Shown here piece after piece: positions 50,315 through 60,874 of a DNA stretch of 64,000 bases. The notes below the pieces were generated by a model that was given only the letters and a program-made list of their open reading frames with translations, ran no database searches and had not been told where the DNA came from. The stretch is from NCBI RefSeq assembly GCF_030373265.1, contig NZ_JAUCZC010000001.1:124001-188000 (forward strand), written 5' to 3'. The stretch's first letter is position 1. Every line of letters begins with the position of its first letter. The DNA comes from Blastomonas sp. (GTDB lineage: Bacteria > Pseudomonadota > Alphaproteobacteria > Sphingomonadales > Sphingomonadaceae). A program made the translations under genes and the position numbers.

Positions 50315-51604
50315 GTGGCCAATGTTACGGTGATCGGCGCCCAGTGGGGCGATGAAGGCAAGGGCAAGATCGTCGATTGGCTCGCCGAGCGCGCCGATGC
50401 GGTGATCCGCTTTCAGGGTGGACACAATGCCGGTCACACCCTCGTGATCGGCGAGAAGGTGTTCAAGCTTTCGTTGCTCCCCTCGGGCATCGTGCGCGGC
50501 ACCTTCAGCGTCATCGGCAATGGCGTGGTGCTCGATCCCTGGGCACTGCGCGACGAAGTCGCCAAGCTGCGCGGGCAGGGGGTCGAGATCACCCCTGACA
50601 ACCTCGCCGTCGCGGATAACTGCCCGCTGATCCTGCCTTTTCACCGCGATCTCGACGCGCTGCGCGAGGATGCCAGCGGACAGGGCAAGATCGGCACCAC
50701 GCGCCGCGGCATCGGCCCTGCTTATGAGGACAAGGTTGGCAGGCGCGCGATCCGCGTGTGCGATCTGGCGCATCTCGATGCGCTCGATCCGCAGCTCGAC
50801 CGCTTGTGCGCGCACCACGATGCGCTGCGCGCCGGGTTCGGCGAGCCACCGATCGATCGTGCGGCCCTGCTCGCCGAACTCGCCGAGATCGCGCCGTTCG
50901 TGCTCGAATTTGCGCAGCCGGTCTGGAAGCGCCTCGGTGAAATCCGCCGTGCCGGTGCCCGGATGCTGTTCGAAGGCGCGCAGGGCGTGCTGCTCGATGT
51001 AGATCACGGCACCTATCCCTTCGTCACCTCGTCGAACACCGTCACCGGCACCGCCTCGGGCGGCAGCGGCCTCGGCCCGCAGGCGAGCGGCTTCGTGCTC
51101 GGCATCGTCAAGGCCTACACCACCCGCGTCGGCTCCGGCCCGTTCCCGACCGAACTGCAGGACGAGGTCGGCCAGCGGCTCGGCGAACGCGGACATGAGT
51201 TCGGCACCGTCACCGGGCGCCAGCGTCGCTGCGGCTGGTTCGATGCGACGCTCGTGCGTCAGGCGTGTGCGGTGGCGGGTGTGACCGGCATCGCGCTGAC
51301 CAAGCTCGATGTGCTCGATGGCTTCGCCAAGCTCAAGATCTGCACCGGATATCGGCTCAACGGCAAGGTGCTCGATTATTTCCCCGCGCATGCGGGCGAT
51401 CAGGCCGCAGTTCAGCCGATTTACGAGGAAATGGACGGCTGGCACGAATCGACCGCGGGCGCGCGGAGCTGGGTTGACCTGCCCGCGCAGGCAATCAAGT
51501 ATATCAAGCGGGTGGAAGAGCTGATCCAGTGCCCGGTGGCGCTGGTATCGACGTCACCGGAACGCGAGGACACGATCCTGGTGCGCGATCCGTTCGCGGA
51601 CTGA
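50315..51604 (+). CDS. purA: Adenylosuccinate synthetase
   Basis: A 429-residue GTP-dependent enzyme joining aspartate to IMP in AMP synthesis. The P-loop-like GDEGKGK is at residues 12-18. [38 protein letters not shown] and [12 protein letters not shown] follow. The start is GTG 50315 with AAAGG 8 bases upstream, giving exactly the standard length; an ATG earlier in frame at 50285 is unlikely. Confidence 0.96.
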   Translation: MANVTVIGAQWGDEGKGKIVDWLAERADAVIRFQGGHNAGHTLVIGEKVFKLSLLPSGIVRGTFSVIGNGVVLDPWALRDEVAKLRGQGVEITPDNLAVADNCPLILPFHRDLDALREDASGQGKIGTTRRGIGPAYEDKVGRRAIRVCDLAHLDALDPQLDRLCAHHDALRAGFGEPPIDRAALLAELAEIAPFVLEFAQPVWKRLGEIRRAGARMLFEGAQGVLLDVDHGTYPFVTSSNTVTGTASGGSGLGPQASGFVLGIVKAYTTRVGSGPFPTELQDEVGQRLGERGHEFGTVTGRQRRCGWFDATLVRQACAVAGVTGIALTKLDVLDGFAKLKICTGYRLNGKVLDYFPAHAGDQAAVQPIYEEMDGWHESTAGARSWVDLPAQAIKYIKRVEELIQCPVALVSTSPEREDTILVRDPFAD

Positions 51605-51628
51605 CGATCGGCATGAAGGGGGGATTTC

Positions 51629-52534
51629 ATGTCCGAAGACACGAGAACGCCCTTTGGTGACCAACCGTCCCAGGCGCCAGGTTCCTATCGAATAGCAGCG
51701 GACAATCCGCACACCGCCTTTCTGGTAGAGGCAACCGGCTGGCCGTCGGACGGCATCGTGCCGGCGGCCAGCGCCGCCGCCGCGGCGGCCCATATCCATG
51801 CCTTTGACTGGCGACGGGCGGCGCCCGCGCGCGATGTCCTGGACGCTCTGCCAGGCGATGCTGCGATCCTTGCGCTTGTCAGCCTCGAGACGATCGATGT
51901 GGTCGACGTGCTGCTCCACGGGCGCAACGCGGCCTGTGTGTTCGGTGACGCGCCCGTACTGATCGCCATTGCGCTGTCCGATCTCGACGCGGTGCTTGGT
52001 ACCGGCCGCGCGTTCGATCCCAACCGGGCCGAGAGGGCACGCCTGCAGGCGCTGGCGCTGGAACTGGCCCGGCTGGCCGAGCAACTGGGTGCGATCACCA
52101 CGGGCGAGGATGATGCTCCCGATACGCTCGCCGACCGCAGCCTTGCCTATCGCGCCGAGGTGGGAGGTGATCGCAGCCCTTCGATCCCGCCCAATCCCCA
52201 GCGAATCCGTCACCTGATCAGCATCCGGCGATTGCGCGAGCGCTTCTTCAGCTCGGACCTGTTTGCCGATCCTGCCTGGGATATCCTGCTCGATCTCGCA
52301 GCCTCGCGGCTGGAGCATCGCTCTGTCTCGGTCTCCAGCCTGTGCATTGCGGCTGCCGTCCCGCCAACCACCGCCCTGCGCTGGATCCGGCTGATGACCG
52401 AGCAGCAATTGCTTGAACGCCGGGCTGATCCTGTCGATGCCCGCCGCATGTTTGTCGACCTGTCCGACAGCGCCTTTGATCAATTGTGCGGCTGGTTTGC
52501 ACTGGTCGATGAGCGCGGCGGGCTGGGCGGTTGA
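51629..52534 (+). CDS. Unassigned protein with MarR-like winged-helix C-terminus
   Basis: A 301-residue protein between purA and hrcA. The first 130 residues (FLVEATGWPSDGIVPAASA; DVLDALPGDAAILALVSLE) resemble an alpha/beta receiver-like fold without obvious catalytic residues. Residues about 200-300 look like a MarR-type winged helix: LFADPAWDILLDLAASRLEHRSVSVSSLC, then AVPPTTALRWIRLMTEQQLLERR (recognition helix) and DARRMFVDLSD (wing). It may be a transcription regulator of unknown ligand. It has a GGGGG ribosome site. Confidence 0.7.
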   Translation: MSEDTRTPFGDQPSQAPGSYRIAADNPHTAFLVEATGWPSDGIVPAASAAAAAAHIHAFDWRRAAPARDVLDALPGDAAILALVSLETIDVVDVLLHGRNAACVFGDAPVLIAIALSDLDAVLGTGRAFDPNRAERARLQALALELARLAEQLGAITTGEDDAPDTLADRSLAYRAEVGGDRSPSIPPNPQRIRHLISIRRLRERFFSSDLFADPAWDILLDLAASRLEHRSVSVSSLCIAAAVPPTTALRWIRLMTEQQLLERRADPVDARRMFVDLSDSAFDQLCGWFALVDERGGLGG

Positions 52535-52600
52535 GCAGCATGCGACGTTGGTTTGGCGCGATGGCTTGTTAGTATCAGCGCTTGCGCCTAATTTGGCGGC

Positions 52601-53641
52601 ATGACCAGCCCGTTCACCGAACTGAACGACCGCGCGCGCGACGTTTTTCGCATCGTCGTCGAAAGCTATCTCGATACCGGGATGCCCGTCGGCTCGCGGA
52701 CGATCTCCAAGTCGTCCACCGTCAGCCTTTCCCCTGCGTCGATCCGCAACGTGATGCAGGATCTCGAGGAACTGGGGCTGCTCGCCGCGCCGCATACCAG
52801 CGCCGGGCGGATGCCGACCGAACAAGGGTTGAGGCTGTTCGTCGATGGTATGATGCAGGTCGCCGAACCCTCGATCGAGGAGCGCGCCGCGATCGAGAAA
52901 CAGCTCAACAACGCAGGTCCCATCGAGGCGGCGCTGGCGGCGACGACGCAGGCGCTGTCGGGCCTGTCGGCGTGTGCCGGCATCGTCATGGTGCCCCGGC
53001 GCGAGCCGGTGCTGCGGCAGATGAGCTTCGTGCGATTGTCCGACACTCAGGTGCTCGCGGTGCTGGTCGGCAATGACGGCAGCATCGAGAACCGCGTGCT
53101 GGAGATGAGCAAGCGGGTCACCGAAAGCATGCTGGTGCAGGCGGGCAATTTCATCACGGCGCGGCTGTCCGGACGCAGCCTGCCGCACGCCCTGCTGGCG
53201 CTTGAGGCGGAGATCAACAGTGAGAAAGATGCGCTTGACCAGGCCAGTTCCGATCTCGTCCGGCGAGGTCTGGCCTTGTGGTCGCGGGACGGGGCGGACC
53301 GCCCTGTGCTGATCGTGCGCGGCCAGGCCAATCTGCTCGACAACGATGCGGTTGCGGATCTTGAGCGGGTGCGGCGGCTGCTCGACGAGCTTGAAGCGAT
53401 GCAGGACATTGCCCATCTACTCGACAGCGCACGCGAAGCGGCGTCAGCCCGGATCTTCATCGGCGCTGAAAACAAATTGTTTTCGCTTTCCGGGTCATCC
53501 GTGATAGCGGCGCCGTATCGCGACGGCGAGGGGCGCGTCGTCGGCGTGGTCGGGGTCATCGGCCCCACCCGCCTCAATTATGCGCGGATTGTACCCATGG
53601 TGGACTTTACCGCGCAAAGCCTAACCAGATTGATGAAATGA
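52601..53641 (+). CDS. hrcA: Heat-inducible transcriptional repressor HrcA
   Basis: A 346-residue repressor of class I heat-shock genes that binds CIRCE operators. The N-terminal winged helix includes YLDTGMPVGSRTIS and SPASIRNVMQDLEELGLLAAPHTSAGRMPTEQGLR. The C-terminal dimerisation part ends in VGVIGPTRLNYARIVPMVDFTAQSLT. It overlaps grpE by four bases. No CIRCE inverted repeat is visible before hrcA or dnaK in this window. Confidence 0.96.
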   Translation: MTSPFTELNDRARDVFRIVVESYLDTGMPVGSRTISKSSTVSLSPASIRNVMQDLEELGLLAAPHTSAGRMPTEQGLRLFVDGMMQVAEPSIEERAAIEKQLNNAGPIEAALAATTQALSGLSACAGIVMVPRREPVLRQMSFVRLSDTQVLAVLVGNDGSIENRVLEMSKRVTESMLVQAGNFITARLSGRSLPHALLALEAEINSEKDALDQASSDLVRRGLALWSRDGADRPVLIVRGQANLLDNDAVADLERVRRLLDELEAMQDIAHLLDSAREAASARIFIGAENKLFSLSGSSVIAAPYRDGEGRVVGVVGVIGPTRLNYARIVPMVDFTAQSLTRLMK

Positions 53642-54264
53642 GCAGGACAGACGTGATTCAGGACGACAAAGTGACGCAGGACAACCCGACCAACAATGCC
53701 GAGCCCACCCGGCCGCTCGACCCTGATGCCGCCGCCGAGCTCGAGGGCGTGCCTGAGAGCCTGAAGCAGCAAGGCGACGACCAGTCGGCGCTCGAAGACC
53801 GCATCGCGGCGCTGGAAGCGCAGCTGGCAGAAGCCAAGCAGGACGTGCTTTACGCGCGCGCTGACACCCAGAATGTGCGCCGCCGTCTCGAAAAGGATGC
53901 GCAGGATGCGCGCGCGTACGCCGCGACCGGCTTTGCCCGCGACATCCTTTCGGTGTCGGACAACCTCACCCGTGCATTGCAGCTGATCCCCGAGGATCTG
54001 CGCGAGGACGAGAAGTGGAAGGGGTTGGTTGTCGGGCTTGAAGCCACCGGGCGCGAGCTCGACAATGTGTTTTCCAAGCACAGCATTTCGCGGATCGCTG
54101 CGATCGGCCTGCCGCTCGATCCCAACCAGCATCAGGCGATGATCGAATTGCCCAGCGAAGACGCAGAACCCGGCACCGTGGTGCAGGAACTGCAGGCGGG
54201 CTATATGATCAAGGACCGCCTGCTGCGCCCTGCGCTGGTGGCGGTTGCCAAGAAGCCCGACTGA
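53638..54264 (+). CDS. grpE: Nucleotide exchange factor GrpE
   Basis: A 208-residue ADP-release factor for DnaK. An acidic, flexible N-terminus is followed by a long coiled coil (LEDRIAALEAQLAEAKQDVLYARADTQNVRRRLEKD). The conserved beta-domain block contains PNQHQAMIELPSEDAEPGTVVQELQAGYMIKDRLLRPALVAV. Translationally coupled to hrcA. Its partners dnaK and dnaJ lie 1.2 kb downstream, separated by two minus-strand genes. Confidence 0.96.
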   Translation: MSRTDVIQDDKVTQDNPTNNAEPTRPLDPDAAAELEGVPESLKQQGDDQSALEDRIAALEAQLAEAKQDVLYARADTQNVRRRLEKDAQDARAYAATGFARDILSVSDNLTRALQLIPEDLREDEKWKGLVVGLEATGRELDNVFSKHSISRIAAIGLPLDPNQHQAMIELPSEDAEPGTVVQELQAGYMIKDRLLRPALVAVAKKPD

Positions 54265-54270
54265 TTTCGT

Positions 54271-54297
54271 CGTCATTCCCGCGAACGCGGGGTGACG
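54271..54297. repeat. REP palindrome downstream of grpE
   Basis: CGTCA-TT-CCCGCG (54271-54283) faces CGCGGG-G-TGACG (54286-54297), an almost perfect palindrome of the common proteobacterial REP type. It lies between the converging grpE and metallopeptidase-like genes. Confidence 0.7.
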
Positions 54298-54315
54298 GTG
54301 TGATGGGCTGACCGG

Positions 54316-54783
54316 CTATACCGGAAACGGCAGTATCTGCCGGTAGGTATGCAGCGGCGGTGCGCCTGGCACCCCGCTGCCCTGCCGGATCAGGAAAGCA
54401 TGGCGAACCAGCTCCGCCTGCTGCTCGAGCCCGTATTTCTTGAACGGCTGCCCGGGCTTGATCGCATAATCATAGCGGCAGAACGGATGGCGCCGCAGGG
54501 GCAGGAAAATGCCCTGCTGGTACTGCCAGACATGCACCATCTCGTGGATGAAAAGCCCCTGACGGCTCATGCTTGCGCAACTGAAATCGTCGCAATAGGC
54601 GCTGCCGCCGGGGTGAAAATGGATATGCCCCGTCGGCGCCATGACGGTTTTGCGCGGCTGGAAAAAAATCCATTTCTTCAGGCGGATGCGAACAGTGTCA
54701 TACGCGATCGCGTCCCCGAATACCGACCGCGCAAGCGCAACCTCCGCAGCTTCCAGCGGCCTGTCGATAGGCTCTCGGCCCAT
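54316..54783 (-). CDS. Zinc-metallopeptidase-like protein (HEMVH motif)
   Basis: A 155-residue protein with FIHEMVHVWQYQQG, an HExxH zinc motif followed by a Gln-rich helix. A downstream YGLEQQAELVRHAFL block has a Glu positioned as a possible third ligand. In sphingomonads such proteins are sometimes labelled vgr-related, a name not based on function. No signal peptide is visible. Its ATG overlaps the stop of the upstream PCu(A)C gene by one base, so the two form an operon. Proteolytic activity is inferred from motif alone. Confidence 0.75.
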   Translation of the reverse strand: MGREPIDRPLEAAEVALARSVFGDAIAYDTVRIRLKKWIFFQPRKTVMAPTGHIHFHPGGSAYCDDFSCASMSRQGLFIHEMVHVWQYQQGIFLPLRRHPFCRYDYAIKPGQPFKKYGLEQQAELVRHAFLIRQGSGVPGAPPLHTYRQILPFPV

Positions 54784-55259
54784 TAATGGCTCATGCCGCC
54801 TGCATGGTCACCGCTGGTCTCGCCCGCCGGCTCGATCGCCCGGATCGCAGCGGTTGCTGCAATCTTGTCGCCATTGGCAAATGTGAATATGAACTCGGCG
54901 TTGCCACGGTTGCGCGCGCCCTGATCGACCCCCCAGACCATCACGTGCTTGCCGCCGGGCTCGAATTCGACCTTGCCGCGGGCGGGAACAGCCGCCGCGC
55001 GCAGCGGGCGCATCATCGACATGCCATTTTCCTCGACCGTTTCGTGCATCTCAAGCCGCAGGATCGATGCCGAACTCACCGACCGCAATTCCGTATCCTT
55101 CGGCCCGCCGCGCACCGTGAAATAAAGGACCGAAGGGCTGCCCTCTACCGGCGACAGCTGGATATAGGCCTTTTCGACGAGCAGCTGTGCAGGCGGCTGG
55201 CAACCTGCCAGCAGCGCCAGGGCGAGTCCGGCGACAACCAGATAAAGCATTCGAAACAT
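54783..55259 (-). CDS. PCu(A)C-family copper chaperone, lipoprotein
   Basis: A 158-residue envelope protein. The signal peptide ends in the lipobox LLAGC (Cys20), so it is a lipoprotein. The copper-binding His/Met pattern of the family is present: EMHETVEENGMSMM followed by GGKHVMVWG. A C-terminal HAGGMSH tail adds possible ligands. The family delivers Cu(I) to cytochrome oxidase CuA or buffers periplasmic copper. ATG 55259 has AGGAGGA 9 bases upstream. Confidence 0.88.
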   Translation of the reverse strand: MFRMLYLVVAGLALALLAGCQPPAQLLVEKAYIQLSPVEGSPSVLYFTVRGGPKDTELRSVSSASILRLEMHETVEENGMSMMRPLRAAAVPARGKVEFEPGGKHVMVWGVDQGARNRGNAEFIFTFANGDKIAATAAIRAIEPAGETSGDHAGGMSH

Positions 55260-55334
55260 GATGCGCGGGTCCTCCTGTTGGCTGTGCCGTAATCGGCCAG
55301 CCCCTGCTTGGGCATGATGTAGATACTGCCACGC

Positions 55335-55362
55335 CTTGTGCCAAGCGAAAGCAACCCTATAT
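55335..55362 (+). promoter_or_regulatory. Sigma32-type heat-shock promoter of dnaK
   Basis: CTTGTG (55335-55340), a 14-base spacer and CCCTATAT (55355-55362) match the heat-shock consensus (CTTGAA, 13-15 bases, CCCCATnT) with two or three differences. It is 95 bases before dnaK. This fits RpoH control of dnaKJ in alphaproteobacteria. Confidence 0.6.
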
Positions 55363-55456
55363 CCGCCGACGGGGACGGAATCGCCGGATGCTTGGGGGCA
55401 TACCGACGGTACGTAATCTTTCATCTGCATAACGAAAGTCACGTGGGAAAAGCACT

Positions 55457-57358
<1,902 letters not shown>

Positions 57359-57385
57359 TTGCCGGATTGATGACCGACAGTCCGG

Positions 57386-57442
57386 CCGGGCGGGAAGAGC
57401 TGGCAGGGTGGCATTGGCCACCTTGCCCGTGATCCCGCCCGG
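57386..57442 (+). promoter_or_regulatory. Long intercistronic stem-loop dnaK-dnaJ
   Basis: CCGGGCGGGA (57386-57395) pairs perfectly with TCCCGCCCGG (57433-57442). A nested second stem, GGCAGGGTGGC against GGCCACCTTGCC, lies within (57402-57426). No T-tract follows, so it is not a full terminator. It most likely sets the dnaK to dnaJ ratio by attenuation or by protecting the dnaK 3' end. Confidence 0.65.
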
Positions 57443-57466
57443 TCGCTGCATGAAGAATCGCGACCG

Positions 57467-58606
57467 ATGACTATGGCCACTACCACCGATTATTACGAGC
57501 TGCTCGGCGTCTCGCGCACCGCAGACGATGGCACGCTCAAGTCCGCCTATCGCAAGCTGGCGATGCAATGGCACCCGGATCGCAATCCGGGCGATGCCCA
57601 TGCCGAGGCGCATTTCAAGGCGATCAGCCAAGCCTATGACTGTCTCAAGGACCCGCAGAAGCGCGCCGCCTATGACCGTTATGGGCACGAGGCGTATGAA
57701 AGCGGCATGTCCGGCGGCGGCGGTCGCGGCGGACCCGAAGGCTTTTCCGACCTTGGCGATATCTTCGATACCATCTTCGGTGGCGGCTTCGGCGGCGCCG
57801 GCGGCAGGCGGGGACCCGCGCGCGGCGCGGACCTTCGCTATGACATGGAGATATCGCTCGAGGAGGCCTATCACGGCAAGGCCAGCGAAATCACGATCGA
57901 CGTCGCGGCGACCTGCGAGACCTGCGATGGGGCAGGCGCGGAGCCCGGCACCAAGGTGCGCACCTGCAATCTGTGTGGCGGTAGCGGCAAGATGCGCGCC
58001 CAGCAGGGCTTTTTCGTCGTCGAGCGGACCTGTCCCAATTGCCATGGCTCGGGCCAGGTAATCGAAAATCCGTGCCGTGCTTGCCGCGGCGAGGGCCGGG
58101 TCGACAAACAGCAGACGCTTTCGGTGGATATTCCGCCGGGCGTGGACAATGGCACCCGGATCCGTTTGTCTGGCAAGGGTGAGGCTGGCCCCAAGGGGTC
58201 GCCACCCGGTGATCTGTATATCTTCATCCATGTTGCGCGGCATCGCATTTTCGAGCGTGACGGCACCACCCTGATCACCCGTTGCCCGATCAGCATCACC
58301 ACGGCCGCTTTGGGCGGCGAGCTGGAAATCCCGGGGCTCGACGGCAAGCGCCACCGCATCACGATTCCTGCGGGCATCCAGTCGGGCAAGCAATTGCGCC
58401 AGCGCGGTGCGGGCATGCCCGTGCTGCAGGGCAGGGGGACCGGCGACATGGTGATCCAGATCGATGTCGAGACGCCCACCCGGCTCTCGGCGCGCCAGAA
58501 GGAACTGTTGCGCGAGTTCCAGGAAACCGAGACGGGGCAAGAGAGCCCGGAAAGCACCGGCTTCTTCGCAAAGCTGAAGGAAATGTGGGACGGGATCGGC
58601 GAGTAA
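57467..58606 (+). CDS. dnaJ: Molecular chaperone DnaJ (Hsp40)
   Basis: A 379-residue class A J-protein. The J domain (about 8-72) has the HPD motif in MQWHPDRNPGD. A Gly-rich stretch (about 83-116) and four zinc-finger repeats follow (CETCDGAG, CNLCGGSG, CPNCHGSG, CRACRGEG), then the C-terminal substrate domains. Two candidate ATGs (57467, 57473) differ by two residues and neither has a strong ribosome site, so translation may be coupled to dnaK through the intervening structure. Confidence 0.97.
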   Translation: MTMATTTDYYELLGVSRTADDGTLKSAYRKLAMQWHPDRNPGDAHAEAHFKAISQAYDCLKDPQKRAAYDRYGHEAYESGMSGGGGRGGPEGFSDLGDIFDTIFGGGFGGAGGRRGPARGADLRYDMEISLEEAYHGKASEITIDVAATCETCDGAGAEPGTKVRTCNLCGGSGKMRAQQGFFVVERTCPNCHGSGQVIENPCRACRGEGRVDKQQTLSVDIPPGVDNGTRIRLSGKGEAGPKGSPPGDLYIFIHVARHRIFERDGTTLITRCPISITTAALGGELEIPGLDGKRHRITIPAGIQSGKQLRQRGAGMPVLQGRGTGDMVIQIDVETPTRLSARQKELLREFQETETGQESPESTGFFAKLKEMWDGIGE

Positions 58607-58623
58607 ACCCCGGCTGACCTGCG

Positions 58624-59163
58624 CTATTCGGGCGGGGTCAGCGCGGGAACGTTTCTCGCTGCGTCTTCGGGCGATATGCCCGGCGGCGGCGCGGCAGCGA
58701 TAGTTTCCTGCCGCCGCATGACCCGGCCCGCGCGCTTGATGGCGGCGCGGACACGCGGATACGTGCCGCAGCGGCACAGGTTGCGGATGGCATCATCGAT
58801 CTCGGCATCGCTGGGCTCGCTGTTCTTGCGCAGCAGCACGCTGGCGGCAATGATTATCCCCGGCGTGCAGAACCCGCATTGCACCGCCTGTTCGGCAACA
58901 AACGCCTGCTGCACCGGATGGGTGCGGTCACGGCTCAGCGCCTCGATCGTGGTGACATAGCGCCCCTCGACCTCGGCGATGCTGACCAGGCACGAGCGGA
59001 TCGCTTCGCCATCGACCACCACCATGCACGCGCCGCAATCGCCGTTACCGCAGCCATATTTGGTTCCGGTCAGGTTCGAGGCATCGCGAAGCGCCCACAG
59101 CAGCGGAGTTTCGGGATCAAGCCGATACTGGACCGGGCGATCGTTGACGGTGAACTTGGTCAT
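58624..59163 (-). CDS. [2Fe-2S] small subunit of a molybdenum hydroxylase (IorA-like)
   Basis: A 179-residue xanthine-dehydrogenase-family iron-sulfur subunit. The plant-ferredoxin-type cluster is YGCGNGDCGACMVVVDG plus a later Cys in IRSCL. The second, helical cluster domain has QCGFCTPGIIIAASVLL and NLCRCGTYPRVR. A Pro/Ala tail extends past the usual end (about 150 residues). No molybdopterin large subunit is adjacent: a class II aldolase lies upstream and dnaJ converges downstream. So the partner must be encoded elsewhere or the gene is an orphan. Confidence 0.88.
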   Translation of the reverse strand: MTKFTVNDRPVQYRLDPETPLLWALRDASNLTGTKYGCGNGDCGACMVVVDGEAIRSCLVSIAEVEGRYVTTIEALSRDRTHPVQQAFVAEQAVQCGFCTPGIIIAASVLLRKNSEPSDAEIDDAIRNLCRCGTYPRVRAAIKRAGRVMRRQETIAAAPPPGISPEDAARNVPALTPPE

Positions 59164-59234
59164 GGGATCAGCGCATAACCGGGGGCTGCGGGCCTGTCAC
59201 CCGCAGACCTGCGTGGCCATGCATCCATACCAAA

Positions 59235-59996
59235 TCAATCGCGCCAGCTGGGGTCGATCTTGTCGACCTTGCGCACCATGGCGGCAAAATCGGGCACGCC
59301 CGCGCCCATCGGCAGTTGCACCTGGCTGAGGTCACGCTGGTGGACGTCGATGACATCCTGCGACACCAGCAGCGGCTTGCCCATCGACATCGTCGCCAGC
59401 TGGATCTCGCAGGCGCGCTGCAGCGCCCAATAGGTGATGAACGCCTCGGGCAGGGTGCGGCCCATGACCACGGGGCCATGGTTCTTGAGCATCAGGATGC
59501 GCTTGCCGGTCACCGCTTCGACCAGACGGTCGCCTTCCTCGGCGCGCACGGTGACGCCCTCGAAATCATGATAGGCGATATTGCCGATGAAATTGCAGGC
59601 GTAAAAATTGGTCGGCTGCAGCCCGCCTTCGACCGAGCACACCGCCATGGTGGCGGTGGTGTGCGTGTGGATGATGCAGTGCATCTCGGGAATGCGCTTG
59701 TGGAACACGCTGTGCTGGGTGAACCCTGCCTTGTTGACGGGGTAGGGCGACCCATCGAGCTTTTCGCCTTCGGAGTTGATCTTGACCAGATTGGACGCGC
59801 ACACTTCGCTGAAGTGGAGGCCATAAGGGTTGATCAGGAACGCGTCTTCCTCGCCCGGCACCTTCAACGTGATGTGGTTGTAGATCATTTCCGACCAACC
59901 CATCATGTCGAATACGCGGTAACACGACGCCAGGAGCTTGCGCGCCTCGTGCTCTTCGGTGGACATCTGGTTGCTGGGCTTCAAGGCGGTGGCCAT
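59235..59996 (-). CDS. Class II aldolase/adducin family protein
   Basis: A 253-residue zinc-dependent aldolase-fold protein (fuculose-1-P aldolase/adducin head). The metal-binding HTHTTATMAV and a later His in LKNHGPVVMG are conserved, with YNHITLKVPGEEDAFLINPYGLHFSEV before them. ATG 59996 is preceded by AGGAG. Substrate is not determined. It lies 71 bases upstream of the [2Fe-2S] gene on the same strand and is divergent from the SRAP gene by 30 bases. Confidence 0.88.
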   Translation of the reverse strand: MATALKPSNQMSTEEHEARKLLASCYRVFDMMGWSEMIYNHITLKVPGEEDAFLINPYGLHFSEVCASNLVKINSEGEKLDGSPYPVNKAGFTQHSVFHKRIPEMHCIIHTHTTATMAVCSVEGGLQPTNFYACNFIGNIAYHDFEGVTVRAEEGDRLVEAVTGKRILMLKNHGPVVMGRTLPEAFITYWALQRACEIQLATMSMGKPLLVSQDVIDVHQRDLSQVQLPMGAGVPDFAAMVRKVDKIDPSWRD

Positions 59997-60026
59997 CACG
60001 CTCTCCTGTCATTATCTTTGGTGGCT

Positions 60027-60674
60027 ATGTGCAACCTGTATCGCATGACAAGCAACGCCGATGCAATCCGGCAGTTGTTCGGTCCGCATGTTGGCGGCGT
60101 GACCGTCGCCGATACGAATCTGCCGGCGTTCGACGCGATCTATCCCGATTATGATGCGCCAGTGATCATCGGGGACGGCGAGGCGGCCAAGCTCGGCATG
60201 ATGCGCTGGGGATGGCCGCCGTTTGGCGAGGTGAAGCGGCCGATCACCAATGTGCGCAACTTGCAGTCGCCTATGTGGCGCAACGCGCTGGCTAATCCGC
60301 AGCGCAGGTGCCTGGTTCCGGTCACTGCGTTCTGCGAGTATGGCGCGCAGCCGGACCGGGTCACGAAACGCAAGCCGCAGCACTGGTTTGCGCTTCGATC
60401 CGGCGAGCCCTTTGCTTTTGCAGGGATATGGCGCCCCACTGATGCGGGCGCGCGCTTTGCCTTCCTGACCTGCGAGCCGAACCGCATGGTGGGCGCAATT
60501 CACCCCAAGGCGATGCCGGTGATGCTGACGGGCGAGAGCCTCGGCACATGGCTCAACGCCGCATGGCAGCAGGCGCAAGATTTGGTGCGTCCTTTCGACG
60601 ACGCGTTGATGTGCGAACTCCAACCCGACCCGACAACCGGTGCACCCGTGCCACAACCCGGACTGTTCGGCTGA
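60027..60674 (+). CDS. SRAP (SOS response-associated peptidase, HMCES/YedK) family protein
   Basis: A 215-residue protein that crosslinks to abasic sites in single-stranded DNA through its N-terminal Cys. The essential Met-Cys start (MCNLYRMTSN, Cys2 exposed after Met removal) fixes the start at 60027. VRNLQSPMWRNAL, RRCLVPVTAFCEY (catalytic Glu region) and IHPKAMPVMLTGES (His) follow. An Asn follows from the family's usual NARAE block, here NVRNL. No SOS box was recognised in the 30-base divergent gap. Confidence 0.92.
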   Translation: MCNLYRMTSNADAIRQLFGPHVGGVTVADTNLPAFDAIYPDYDAPVIIGDGEAAKLGMMRWGWPPFGEVKRPITNVRNLQSPMWRNALANPQRRCLVPVTAFCEYGAQPDRVTKRKPQHWFALRSGEPFAFAGIWRPTDAGARFAFLTCEPNRMVGAIHPKAMPVMLTGESLGTWLNAAWQQAQDLVRPFDDALMCELQPDPTTGAPVPQPGLFG

Positions 60675-60874
60675 TTATCCGCGAAATCCCTTGAAAACGC
60701 CGTCATGCACTGGTAACGGCCTGCTCGTGACCGACAGTCTTTTGACTGGCGTGCCCTTGACTATTGGTTGTTTATTAGCCTTTACCTTATGGCTTCGGCA
60801 TCCGTTTTCCGCGCCCCATGGCGTGGCGCGAGCGGGTTGCTGGCCGGCAAAGAATATGGAGCTGACGTAAGTTT

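Noticed and set aside
52535-52600. CIRCE operator before hrcA
   Set aside because: TTAG and CTAA occur 15 bases apart (TTAGTATCAGCGCTTGCGCC...), but the 9-9-9 arrangement and the arm sequences of CIRCE do not match.
51554-53416. 620-codon open frame on the minus strand
   Set aside because: Antisense shadow covering the winged-helix gene and hrcA; no ribosome site, no family resemblance.
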